Source of the DNA: Brachionus plicatilis
Taxonomy: Eukaryota; Rotifera; Eurotatoria; Ploima; Brachionidae
Assembly: GCA_010279815.1 (NCBI GenBank)
Contig: QEOQ01000552.1
Span: 30,426 to 52,646 of the forward strand
Direction: 5' to 3'
Length of the DNA stretch: 22,221 bases
Of the stretch, positions 1 through 9,655 are shown piece by piece. The notes under the pieces were generated by a model, which saw nothing but the letters and a program-made list of their open reading frames with translations, ran no database searches and was not told the DNA's origin. Position numbers and translations under genes: made by a program. Each line of letters starts with the position of its first letter. Position 1 is the first letter of the stretch.

Positions 1-2334
1 TTTTATAATTCCTCAATTTATTTTGAGCAATTACAGTCGTGTTCTTAAAGAAAAAATGATGATAATGTTACTCTAATTAAAATAGACAAATGATTTGGAA
101 AAAAATAATTCAAAATGGAATAGAAATTAAAGAACTTAAATTTATCATATTCTTAATTAAAAAAAAGGCAATAAAATTTTTCAATGAAAAATATGATACT
201 TTATGAAAAGTCTTAGACTTTCCTTTGGGTTGCTGTGTTTTAAATTTGGTAAATTAGATTATTGAATTTAATTTATTTAACTTATAAATTCTACTATTGA
301 ACCAAAGTTTATTTACATTTAGTTCTAATCTTTAAAGATTAAAAATTAACTTTTTAAACTTTGAAATTAATTATAGCTTGTGTTAGTTGTATTCCATAAA
401 TTAAGCTTAGGTAAATCAAATTTAATTGTAAAAATTTATTGAAAAACAGTATTCAAACATAAATTTGGTAAATTATTTCAAAAAAATGGTCGACAGTCTA
501 TCTAAAGAAAGATATCAATTCTTCCACTTTGAAAATCTTTTAACTTTTCCGGATGAGTAAAACTTTTAACTCATCCGGATCAAAACAAAAACTTTAAAAA
601 ATAATTTTTATAAGATTAAAATTTACTTAATTGTTAACAAAAGTTATGTTATATAAGGTAAAATAATAAATTGAGAAGTGAAAAATTGATAACAGTCACA
701 ACTTTTTTGCAGAAATTTTTTTAAAAATAAAAAATGAATTTTCTTTTTATTTTCCTAAGATTTGAGTTCACCACTCGAACCAATCATGCTTTTTTATAGA
801 CTAAATGTATATTGAAAGATATAAAAGTTTATAATAATAACAGGTTTGAAAAAAAATCTAGCCATTTAAATACTAAACAACAATCAATTATTTGTCGAAT
901 ATTTGATTTTTGTTCTTAAAAAGGATTAAATAAGACTTTGTTTCGCAAAATTTTCTATTTCTATATTTTTACTTAATCTAAGGATTATGCATTGATTCAA
1001 ATTCGTTAATAATACTTGAATAAAGCTATTATACTTTTTACAAATGTGTCTTAAAAGAAAAAAAATAATCTATATTTTCACTATTCTTCTTAAAAAAATA
1101 GAAAAATATTCAAATTTATTTAAAGGTCAACTGAAGAATTTAAAACCCAGAAATTTACATTTGATGTTAATTTTTTTTCGTTTTTAAAAATTCTTGAAAC
1201 AAAGGAAATTAGATTAATAAAATTCTATTAATAAGTGATAAGTTTTTTATTAATAATAAATTCCTAAAATAAAACGACTTTGTTTGTCAATTTATTTTTA
1301 GTTTAAGAATTAACAAAATTCTCTAATATCGCTTAAAGAAAATATGAATTCAAATCGAAGAATCAGTTAAAATTTAAATATATTAGGGAATGTTTCTAAG
1401 CTTTGAGCAAACAAATTCTAGAAAAATATCTTATAATTTATTTAAGTAAAAATTTATTTTATTCGTTAAATTTGTTTTTACTAGATAATTCTTTAATTAA
1501 TTAAATGGATTAGGATTAAATTCATTTGAATTTCAAAAATCTTAATGAGCATCTTTCGAAGTCCAATATCAACTTTAAAGTAAAATTTTGATGAGAATTT
1601 CATCAAATTTATTATTTTGATTCAAAACTTATTAAAATTTTGGAAGAAATATTAATAGAAAAATCAAGAATCCGTGACCTAAATCAAAAAATTGTCTTTT
1701 TTTGATAACCTTGTGGTTGATGTCCAAAAATAAATGGCGAATGCGTACATTATCAATGATTTAATATCTAAACCATGCATTTGCACCAACTACTAAGAGA
1801 ATTAAGCCCTTTGCATTTAGTGATCATTTTTTTTCATTTTTCATTAAATATTTTCAAAAATTACTAATAACTAATTTTTTTAACATAAAAGTTGTTTACA
1901 TTACCAGGATTTTTATTTTGATTTTTTATTATTTTTTATTTTATAATTTGTAAATATCTGATATCTACTCTTTTGCTTTATTAATTGCCTCCATGATAAT
2001 TAAAATTTAAAAAAAATCAAATTAAATATCATTATTTTTCAATTTAAACCATTCTACGTTGTAGCAGGAAAAAATTTTAGTCCAAATTCTCACAACAAAA
2101 TACTCTTTTAAAATGTTTTACAATTAAAACTTAAATATAATAAATAGAAAAAAAATATAACATTTATACAATTTTTTTACAAAAATACAAACTTTACATT
2201 ATTTTAAAAAAATTATCATTAATTTTCAAACAGATAATTCTATCGTTATTTAAAAAAACATTAGACAAAAATTAAATCGCAAAAAATCGTGAATTTTTTT
2301 TACGTTTCATACATTTGGTACTATTTGGACTTGG
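1..2334. other. AT-rich non-coding stretch
   Basis: I see no gene here. The sequence is very AT-rich, with runs of A or T of six or more bases and frequent stops in all frames. The one distinct structure is the palindrome at 548-579, listed separately. Around 1665-1830 base composition is slightly more mixed, but no frame shows a recognisable protein and no paired splice sites stand out. It lies downstream of the minus-strand PAR-3-like gene, so later exons of that gene could be expected here; I did not find one. Confidence 0.6.
548..579. repeat. Near-perfect 32-bp palindrome
   Basis: The 11-bp arms TCCGGATGAGT (548-558) and ACTCATCCGGA (569-579) are perfect reverse complements. The 10-bp loop (AAAACTTTTA) can pair partly with itself, extending the stem with a one-base bulge. 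The same segment also holds two direct copies of CTTTTAACT followed by three bases and CCGGA (starting near 538 and 564). This could be a short foldback repeat end or a protein-binding palindrome; the sequence alone does not decide. Confidence 0.6.
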
Positions 2335-2960
2335 GTCCGAAAATTTCTTATCAGATCTTATATGATTATTTGTATATGTCCATGGTGAAACCTCACCTAG
2401 ATTAAGCAGTGCAGGTTTGGAATCCAAGTATGAAAAGGGAAGTGAATGCGTTAGTAAAGGTGCAAGAGAGGGCAACAAAAATACCTTTGTCTCTAAGAAA
2501 CATGTCGTACGAAATGAGGTTGATGAAATTAGGACTGACAAAGTTGAGTGAAAGAAGAGTAGGAGGGGACTTGATTGAAATGCACAAGCTAGTGAATGGA
2601 ATAGAAAAGGTAGGCCTGGTCTAGAATCTAGTGAATAGATCAGAAAACAAGGATCCTGTCGGGGCGTCAAGAGGAAATAGCATCAGAGTCCAGAGAGAAA
2701 GTTTCCCAGTTCAAATTAGAAACGATTTTTCAGCTGCAGTAAGCGCCAGACATGTTTTTTTTCTCAAACAGAGTAGTTCCGCATCGGAATAAGTTGCTAG
2801 AAAATGTGGTGAAATCTAAGTCAACCGCTAATTTTAAAATGGCTTTAGATAAGTTCAATGGAATCGACTGCTACAGCTCTACACGGCCAATCGGCGGTGA
2901 TGGGCTCAAACAATATACATGTTAGGTGTCGCAGCAAGAACTACTACTACTATTATTTAT
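2335..2960 (+). pseudogene. Decayed 3' end of a LINE (CR1/L2/jockey-like) reverse transcriptase
   Basis: The + strand encodes the typical C-terminal end of a non-LTR retrotransposon reverse transcriptase. It starts near MSMVKPHLD, followed by AVQVWNPSMKREV and KVQERATKIP, then LRNMSYEMRLMKLGL, RVGGDLIEMHKLVNGI, and after a frame change near 2760 NRVVPHRNKLLENVV and KMALDKFNGIDCYSS. In-frame stops at about 2403-2405 and 2622-2624 plus the frame change show that it is dead. The 3' end runs into ACTACTACTACTATTATT repeats (2939-2957), like the short-repeat tails of CR1/L2-type elements. The 5' part is missing, as expected of a 5'-truncated insertion. Assignment to the RT family is from known motif order; the exact clade is uncertain. 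Confidence 0.85.
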
Positions 2961-3154
2961 ATTAATCTTTATTTTAGAATTTTAGGATAAATATCCTAAT
3001 TGTATTATTAAATCAGGAATTGGATATTAATGAGGATATAAAAAACTTTAATCAGATTATTAAGTATGTCAATATAAAATCATTCATGTGAAATTTATGA
3101 TCAAAAACAAAAATACAATACCTAAATTTTGAATTTATTGTTGTCCTGAGAGAT

Positions 3155-3440
3155 ATAAAAAACTAAAAAAATAGTAAAAAAACACGATTGTTTTAAGTTG
3201 TTTAAACGGGAAGAATATCACTATAAACGTAAAAAATTGTAAAATTTTTAAATGAATAAATTCTTGAAAATAAAAATTAAAATTATTTGTTCTCTAAATT
3301 TATCAAAAGTTTTTAATAATCATTTTCAAAAATTGACTCATTTTAAAAAATTTTACGCTTTTTTGCGTTTATAGTCCGTTTTTTCACGTTTTAAAGCTTT
3401 AAAACAATCACGTTTTTTTACTATTTTCTAATTTTTTTAT
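3155..3440. mobile_element. Foldback (MITE-like) element, about 286 bp
   Basis: The left arm from 3155 (ending near 3290) matches the reverse complement of the right arm ending at 3440 over most of its length. Shared blocks are AATAGTAAAAAAAC, GATTGTTTTAA, CTATAAACG and GTAAAATTTT, in the same order in both arms, with small substitutions and indels. Only about a dozen bases near 3290-3303 are left as loop, so the whole unit could fold into one long imperfect hairpin. It has no coding capacity. I see no clear target-site duplication. It lies about 630 bp beyond the end of the last PAR-3-like exon. It is best read as an old non-autonomous inverted-repeat transposon. Confidence 0.7.
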
Positions 3441-4068
3441 TATCATTTTTAATATTAATAAAATTTTTAACAATTTGAATAATTATTCATATTTTTTAAA
3501 ATAATAAAAAATAATGGTTATTATAGAGTCGAAATTAAAAGAAATGCAACTCAGAATGATCTCTTGAACAAGAATAAACAAGAACACGATTCTTGATTTT
3601 AATTGAATTTCATCAAGTTATTTACAAAAAAGATTCTTAAAGTATATGATAAGACTGTTTAGTATTCGGAAGAAAATAATGACGGGATTTTTTGATATCA
3701 AGACTTTCACAAAGTGAATTTTTTTAATCAAAAAAACAATTCAAGTCGAATTATTAAACTCTTTTCACAATTTAAATTTCAAATAAAATCTAGATAGAAC
3801 ACTAAAAGTAGAGGCAAAATTTTTTCATTTTTTTAAATTTAAATTAATGCGTTAATATTTAATGTTTGGAAAAAAAAATCTAAAAATCTAAAAAATCTAA
3901 AAATCATATTCATGATCATTAAAATTAATGTTAGGACAATTTTAATTCTTATTATTTTTTTAAGCTTTTAAATCTTTTAAAACGGGTCAAAACGACTCCA
4001 ATGGTATTTTAAGTGCAAAAAAAATATGTCCTAAAGAATATTTACAATAAAATTTTTATAAACAAAAA
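3441..4068. other. AT-rich sequence downstream of PAR-3-like exon 3
   Basis: I see no exon here on either strand. It holds a short tandem AAAATCT-type repeat (about 3877-3904). Read on the minus strand there is no canonical AATAAA soon after the stop at 4069; only an ATTAAA variant in AAGAATTAAAATTG (around 3940-3950). That absence is mild support for exon 3 continuing by splicing at 4076 rather than ending the gene. Confidence 0.45.
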
Positions 4069-5680
4069 CTAATTACCCAATTTTTCCCTTGATTTATCAA
4101 TGGCGGTGAGAAAACTTCTATTCTTAGGATTCAGTCTATTCATATTTGAATTTTCGCTATCTATATCTCCAACTTGACTCGAGGTCAAATCATTTCTACC
4201 AGAGTTAAGAGCCTCTATTTTGCTATTATTTAACCACTTACTTTCAAAGAGCCTTTTGCTATACTGACAAATTGGTATCGATTCCATCGATGCTGATTTT
4301 ACATTCTGCGGCACAAGGTATTCGTTTTGACTTGGATTTGACAATTTAGCCGGACGCCCAAGTGTTTGACATGAGTTATTTTGACTCTGAATTATTTGCA
4401 AAGTATTTGATCTTTTCGGATTGTGGTCATTTAGCGATTGATTTCTTAGATGTTTTCCAAAAGTGGCATAACCATTTGTTATGTCGCCAGCTTTGGCGCG
4501 CTTTTCGGACACACTGCGCCTGCTCGGTGCATCCCGATTAAACCGTGAAAACTGCTCCGCGTCGCCATACTCGTCTGACTTTCTGTTCGCATGTTTGTTC
4601 TGCTTGAGTGCGCTTTTGACAGGCGACAGCGATTCATCTCGCTTGGCCGACTTAGCCTCGGCATTATTCTTTCTGGACACTGTTATCTCAACCAGACCGG
4701 GCTCTGTCTCCCGGCGCAAGCCATCCTTTAGAATATTCATAGCTTCCTCATTTGACTTGCCAAGCAAAGAGCATCCATTTATGTTTATTATTTGATCATT
4801 GAGTCTAACTCGACCATCTCTGCTTGCAGCTCCACCATCTATCACCGCTTTCACATAAACTCCCAAGTCGACCAAATTTTCCGACTCTTCAAGACGCTTG
4901 GTCTTGCCTTTCACGCTTATTCCCAGACTGTCACACGCCACCCTTATTTTAAATGTAAACTTTTGCCTCTTTGGATTCTGGTCTTTGGTGCTGAGAGAAT
5001 TGTCCAATTTTTGCTCTGCCACTTTGTCCGAGCTGCTCTCGGACTCTGGGTTCGTGTCACTGTCCAACATTTGCCTAGAGACCACTATGTCAACCGCGTC
5101 GCCCAAATTGGTATCTCTCAGAATGCTGACCGCTTCATGCAGCGTCTTCTGAGTCATGTCGATGTTGTTCACTTCGAGCAGGCGATCTCCGCGCTGCAAA
5201 CGACCATCTTTGAGAGCTGCGCCAACAGGAAGAATATTTTTTATGTAAATAGGACTAAATTCGCCCGGATTACAGTAATCCCTTGCCGACAATTTAAAAC
5301 CCAGACCCTCACTGCCTTTGACCAGTTTGACATTTATTTTTGTGCCCATTTTTTTGGTGTTCAAAGCGCCCAAATTTATCGAATTTGACTTGAAGTTGTT
5401 GTCTTTGTTGCAAGAGTGGTCTTCTTTTTGCTCATGGTTTTGTTTGGTGCCTTCGAAATTAAAGTTGTTTGCTGGTCGGAAAATTTTGAATTCCAAGAGC
5501 CCATTTTGGGTCAAACTAGACTGATGTATGGCTTCGCGTAGAATATCCTGACACTTGACAAAACCAAGTCCGATTAAATTTTTTCTATTTATTTCAACCA
5601 AGCGGTCGCCGACCTGAAGTCTACCATCTCGGTGAACTCGACCCCCGGGCTCGATCCGCTGTATTATCAGACCCATGTCT
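4069..5680 (-). CDS. PAR-3-like gene, exon 3 (PDZ1 end, PDZ2, PDZ3, CR3)
   Basis: This single long exon opens A|GAC ATG after the acceptor TTCAACTAG and encodes 536 residues to TAG at 4071-4069. Its first internal Met (5676) is not the start: it is the middle of PDZ1. Counting from that Met: PDZ1 remainder 1-67 (GGRVHRDGRLQVGDRLVEIN), PDZ2 112-202 (NTKKMGTKINVKL, EGLGF, SPIYIKNILP, GDRLLEVN), PDZ3 240-336 (DSLGISVKG, LGVYVKAVIDGGAASRDGR, NDQIININ), CR3 motif RRSVSEKR at 386-393, KSASMESI at 460-467, SFLTAIDKS at 521-529. CR3 is where aPKC binds and phosphorylates PAR-3. Base composition is much richer in G+C than the surroundings, as expected of conserved coding DNA. The exon may end at a donor (TTGG|GTAATT, GT at 4076-4075) instead of at the stop. 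Confidence 0.93.
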
Positions 5681-6718
5681 CTAGTTGAAAATTTAAATTT
5701 TTTTTTCTTCCATCATTTAAAATAAATACCGTAAACCCTTGCGCGGTATTGCATGCAGTTAAACCCAAAATTGATTTTAAGTGCATGCATTCCGTACCAT
5801 CTCTCCCATGTTAACCCGTGAATTTATCCTGTCTCTTTGGTTTTAAGCGCGGCTTTTATTGCTAGGAATTAAAAAATAAAGTTGCGCTGTAAAATAAAAT
5901 TTGAATTTTTATGCGGCATTTATTATTAAGGACAATTTTATGAAAAAAAATAATTTAAAATTCATTTTTTTAATAAAGATCAAAATCTGATCAAAAATTG
6001 ACAATGATAAATCTAAACTTAGGATTTTGGTTTAGACGCTGGGACTAAAATTGGAAAAAATTGGAAAAATTAAAAAAATGAATTTTAAATTATTTTTTTT
6101 TATAAAATTGTCCTTAATAATAAATTCCGCATAAAAATTTAAATTTTATTTCACAGCGCAACTTATTTTTTAATTCTTAGCAATAAAAGCCGCGCTTAAA
6201 ACCAAAGACACCGGATAATTGCACGGGTTAATCAATAGGGTTGGGTTAACATGGTAGAGATGGTACGGGATGCATGCACTTAAAATAAATTTTGGGTTTA
6301 ACTGAATGCAATACCGCGCAAGGGTATACGGTTAATATGTTACCTTTGGCAAATGGAGTCAAATGTGGGAATTACATGAATGCCGAGCGGGCCTGGTGTT
6401 TGATTAGTGTTTATGAGAGTTATTGTGTACATGTTGCTTTCATTGCCATTGAGGGACCCGCTGGACCAAAAGCCGTTCTCGTTTTTGACAATAGATTGAC
6501 GATTTGAGTTCACTCTTGCAAATGGCTTGCTATCTATTGAGTTTTGGGCTGCTTTTTTATTTTTTTATTAGAATGAATATTTATTTAATGAAAACTAAGA
6601 AAAATTAATTACTTATATCATTTTGAAGACTATCGATCGGTTTTGGTTCGTTTGACTGATTGCGGAATTGGGACTGAGTTGAGGAAAATGAAGATTTTGT
6701 TGAAATTGAGTCACTCAT
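4069..6718 (-). CDS. PAR-3-like cell-polarity scaffold, three exons, CR1 lacking
   Basis: This is a minus-strand gene built from exons 6718-6613, 6548-6344 and 5680-4069, about 640 residues spliced. Codons split across both introns rejoin cleanly (A+CC gives Thr36; AG+A gives Arg104). Domains in the model: Ser/Asn/Gln-rich N-terminus (1-70), PDZ1 (about 73-172, loop PLGI), PDZ2 (about 217-307, loop GLGF), PDZ3 (about 345-441, loop SLGI), the aPKC-binding CR3 motif RRSVSEKR (491-498), a KSASMESI basic/Ser site (about 565-572) and SFLTAIDKS (about 626-634), matching a conserved block after CR3 in PAR-3 proteins. PAR-3 is a cortical scaffold that recruits PAR-6 and aPKC. The oligomerising CR1 domain normally at the N-terminus is missing, and the chain stops much earlier than most PAR-3 proteins. 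The ATG at 6718 has an in-frame TAA two codons upstream. A CR1 exon exists at 17839 on the opposite strand. Confidence 0.88.
5681..6343 (-). other. PDZ1 intron made almost wholly of a TIR element
   Basis: A 663-nt intron with donor GTAACA (from 6343) and acceptor TTCAACTAG (AG at 5682-5681). An inverted-repeat element occupies 5728-6332, leaving 11 nt after the 5' splice site and 47 nt before the 3' splice site. Folding of the two arms would bring the splice sites close together. The intron interrupts PDZ1 between CQR and DMGLII. Confidence 0.8.
5728..6332. mobile_element. Non-autonomous TIR (MITE/foldback) element, 605 bp
   Basis: The arms are 5728-5974 (247 nt) and 6069-6332 (264 nt), with a 94-nt spacer. 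The outer end reads ACCGTAAACCCTTGCGCGGT on the left and, reverse-complemented, ACCGTATACCCTTGCGCGGT on the right. The match continues through GTTAAACCCAAAATT, TTTAAGTGCATGCAT, CGTACCATCTCT, GGTTTTAAGCGCGGCTTTTA, AAGTTGCGCTGT and AAGGACAATTTTAT. I judge identity to be roughly 90% by eye; the right arm carries about 17 extra bases beside GTTAACCC. No transposase is encoded. The flanks (AATAAAT on the left, TAATATG on the right) give no convincing target-site duplication, so I do not assign a superfamily. Confidence 0.85.
6344..6548 (-). CDS. PAR-3-like gene, exon 2 (first half of PDZ1)
   Basis: The 205-nt exon carries 67 full codons plus CC at the start and AG at the end. It covers a polar linker (QNSIDSKPFARVNSNRQS), then MYTITLINTNQTPGPLGIHV, which is beta-A, the carboxylate-binding loop (PLGI) and beta-B of PDZ1, and ends at PTFDSICQ. 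GPLGIHV is the hallmark of PAR-3 PDZ1 across animals. The donor is CAAAG|GTAACA (GT at 6343-6342). The open frame on the opposite strand here is antisense shadow. The exon is convincing because the PDZ fold is completed only by joining it to the exon at 5680, and the join is in phase. Confidence 0.88.
6549..6612 (-). other. 64-nt intron of the PAR-3-like gene
   Basis: This very short intron runs from GTAATT to AAAAAAGCAG. Its 3' end has no pyrimidine tract: the last 15 or so bases are nearly all A. A CTAAT branch-point-like motif (6571-6567 read on the minus strand) sits about 18-20 bases before the acceptor. The intron contains in-frame stops, and removing it joins A+CC into a Thr codon and keeps the frame into PDZ1. 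Confidence 0.7.
6613..6718 (-). CDS. PAR-3-like gene, exon 1 (proposed start exon)
   Basis: It encodes 35 residues beginning MSDSISTKSSFSS and ending DSLQNDI plus one base of the next codon. The donor is ATATAA|GTAATT (GT at 6612-6611). The start ATG (6718-6716) is preceded in frame by TAA two codons upstream. A TATA-like TTTATATACT lies only about 12-20 bases upstream, too close for an ordinary TATA box if the ATG is the start. The alternative is that this is an internal exon entered at the AG at 6715-6714 (exon from 6713). That acceptor has a poor pyrimidine tract, so the ATG reading is preferred but not secure. The Ser/Asn/Gln-rich sequence is typical of the disordered PAR-3 linker before PDZ1. 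Confidence 0.65.
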
Positions 6719-6719
6719 G

Positions 6720-8939
6720 TTTTAAATAGTATATAAAATTAACTATTTTGAACGAATTTTCACTTAAAATTAAAATTTTGATAAAGTTTGTACATAATTT
6801 AATCCGACAATGAAATTTGAAACAGTTGAAAATTTACTAATTGTCTTTGAATACCAAAATAAAATAAAAAAATAATGTTAAGTCCGATAAGATTTGATTT
6901 CATTTTTTATTTTTGAATTAAAAAAATTATTACGTTTTTTTTTTTATTTTGAAAAAATTTTGAATTATGATTAAATCATAGAATGCACTTTTTTTATTTG
7001 ATTTATGAACTATTAAAAATAGAGTTAAATAGCTAAATTTAAATCAAATAAAAAAATAGATTTTAAGTGTTTGTTTATTTTTTATTCTCCAAAAAATCAT
7101 GCTAGTCAATTATTTTACTTAATCAATACTTTTCGTTTGCTTTTTTGTTTGACTGTAATTTTTTTTGAAATTTTTTTGTTGGCGTTTTAACACTAAATAT
7201 TTTTTTCAGAGACTTTTTTATGAATAAAATAACATGGACAGGTTCATTAAATTTTTTCCTCTAAACAAAAGCTAATAATTTAGTCTTTTGCATCATTTTT
7301 ACTTTAAAAATGCACACTTTTTTTAACTTAATAATTTTTTAATATTATGAATTTTTGAAAACCTTCAAGCAAAATTTTTCAAACCTTTTACTATGAAATT
7401 TTCAGCTATCTTAAGTGTTGATATTTTTTTCTTAAGTTATGCAAAAAATATTACTCTCAAAAGTAGCACCAAAAAATATATTACAAAATTTTTTTAAAAC
7501 CGAAATTGTTTATTCAGGATTAAATTTTATACTACTAGTTGTAAAAGATTTTATCCTTTAATTATAAATAAATTTGAGGATAAAGACACTATTCGGTTAG
7601 AGTAAATTAAAAATATTTAAATTAAAATATATCAGACGAGAGACCATAATTATGGAGATAATAATTCGAATATAAGATTGGAGAGAATTAATTTAGATTC
7701 ATTATTACTGTTCGTTAACAAGTCGAATATTTACATTTTGATTACTATTCAATAATCAATTAAAGGCTCAGATAGAAATAAAATATCAAAAAACGTAATT
7801 ACTAGGAATAAAATTAATCCAAGAGATTTATATCAAATAAAATAATGGCTTTTAAGTCATTTTAAACTTTGAATCGAAAGGAAAAAATATAATTTGGTGA
7901 CATTTTATATTTTATTTGCTTAAATAAAAATCTTATTTAATCTATGAAAAATTAAGATCAATTGATGAAAAAAATTTTATTTTAGTCTTAACATGAATTA
8001 AATAGCAAATCAAAACCAATTTTGAGAAAATCATAGATCGCAATTTTATTAATTTATGTAATATTTAAGTCTCAATTTAAAATTTTTTTTTGGTAAAAGT
8101 GAATTACTGTTTTTTCTTGAAAAAAACAATTTTGCTCTAAAATTAAAATTTAAAAAAGGGACATTTCTTTTTTAAAAAAATCGTATTTTTCTTTTGATTT
8201 AAATTTTTAAATTTGTGTAAAAACAAAATTGGTCTTTATCAATTAAGCTAAAATTTTTTAAGTATCAATTATTTTCATTTTTTCATTCCAATCAAATCTT
8301 ATTTAGAAAAAAAACTCAAAATCAAACATGATAATTAGAAACAGCTAATTCTGAAAAAAAATAATAATATTTGAACACTAGAAACTTTTCAGAAAAACAA
8401 ATTTTTTTTATTTTTCAGCTTTAGCAACACGTCACTAAAATGTTTATTGAGAACTAATGGAAGTTTTAGGCTTAGAATGAAAGATTTTATATGGTAACAT
8501 TTGATTCAAGAACAATTTCGGTTTAAATCAATAATAAAATGGTCATTTAATCCAAAAGTGCCATTTTCATGTGAGATTTTGTAATGAACAGATAACATCA
8601 GTACATTTTTTTATTAGACAGTTAAAAATTTTTAGTAATGCGCCATTTATTTTAAATTTTCCTTAATCATTTTCTTCACAAAATAAATATTGAAAATATT
8701 GAAAACAAAAAAAAAAACTCTTAAACTTTTAAAAAATAAACAAAACAACAAAATTAGACGATAAAAAAATTCATTAAATCTTTTTTTAAAAAAATGTGAA
8801 AAAGCAAATAAAAGATGGATATATAACTATCAAAAATTAATCAATTTTTCAACAATTTATTTATTTGCTGAAATAGAATACTGAAATTTTCATTAGCTTT
8901 TTTTAAAGTGTTTAATTTTTTATTAGAAAATACTAATCA
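6720..8939. other. AT-rich stretch, nothing recognised
   Basis: This should contain the promoter, or a further upstream intron, of the minus-strand PAR-3-like gene. Just above the proposed start codon there is a 7-bp inverted pair AAATAGT (6724-6730) and ACTATTT (6742-6748), enclosing a TATATAAAATT-like core. Beyond that I see only A/T-rich simple-looking sequence with stops in every frame and no CR1-like exon on the minus strand. Confidence 0.5.
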
Positions 8940-9655
8940 TTAAATTATGAATCATTATGCTTTATGGTCTTTTGGAATCTATTAAAAAGCAATTCGATTC
9001 CTTCATTGTAAAATCTATGGTTTTTGAGCTAAGCAAACATGGCATCCAGCTTCAACTTGGTCTTGGTTATTAAGCTACTTTTCTCTAATAAAGTGAGCCA
9101 TACAGCGGATAAATTAATTATCAGAAGGAAAAAGGTCTGAAATATATGCTGAATGAAGGAGAGGTTCAATCAGATCCAGTTCTTCAATTTTTCCCATGGT
9201 TCTATGCGCTTTTTAGGGTCTTGAAGAAATAAATCCGGTTTTCTTTTGACCAATTTAGATCATTGGTGCTGAAGTGAAGTTAATTCTTTGAATATTCCAA
9301 CAGACACCCATTATTGCCTTTTATCGAAGCATTCTCTTTGAGATGAATCCAACCACTGATTTCTTTTATCAAAATTTAGATCCATTTCTCATCAGAAGTA
9401 ATGATCCATCTTAAAAATCTTTTACGAAGGGGACTTTTGAATATTTTTCTTCAAATTTCTAATAACTAGTCTTCCAGATCATTTTTTTCTCTGAAGACTG
9501 GTATCATCACAATAAAATCTATCAAACCAAATCTATACATTTCTAACTTTGATTACATTTCCATTTTCCATTAGTAACATTCACCTGTTGCTACTGTTGA
9601 TGTTAAATTTTTAGATTAACGACATAACAGCACTTAGAAGTTGTGGAATAAAAGA
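8940..9655 (-). pseudogene. Decayed mariner transposase (internally deleted)
   Basis: Reading the minus strand with several frame changes gives mariner landmarks in order: WFDRFYCDDTSL (end of the HTH region; about 9480-9530), then RKRFLRWIITSDEKW (around the first catalytic Asp; about 9390-9430), LQD followed by KKRIEPWEKLKNW (position of the second Asp), LLHSAYISDLFPSD (YSPDLAPSD block with the third Asp), RCMAHFIREK, and finally GIELLFNRFQKTIKHND near the C-terminus. Many stops and frameshifts are present, and the stretch between the HTH region and TSDEKW is too short by tens of residues, so part is deleted. It is about 715 bp against roughly 1,050 bp for an intact mariner gene. I could not define terminal inverted repeats. 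Confidence 0.85.

Noticed and set aside
750..790. GGTTCGAGTGG on the minus strand, like a tRNA B box
   Set aside because: No matching A box or cloverleaf can be formed around it.
2272..2670. A 132-codon minus-strand open frame
   Set aside because: It is antisense to the LINE RT relic. The + strand holds the RT landmarks; the minus product is Ser/Leu/Phe-rich without a family.
4479..5524. Several open frames of 60-200 codons inside the PAR-3-like exon on both strands
   Set aside because: They are frame shadows of the conserved PDZ/CR3 coding sequence and show no family of their own.
6292..6507. A 71-codon open frame on the + strand beginning MGLTECNTAQGY
   Set aside because: It is the antisense of PAR-3-like exon 2, and its start lies in the TIR element. 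The minus strand carries the recognisable PDZ1 sequence with matching splice phases.
6595..6600. An alternative TTTTTCTTAG acceptor in the 64-nt intron
   Set aside because: It would make an intron of under 20 nt, and the sequence that follows has in-frame stops (ATT AAA TAA).
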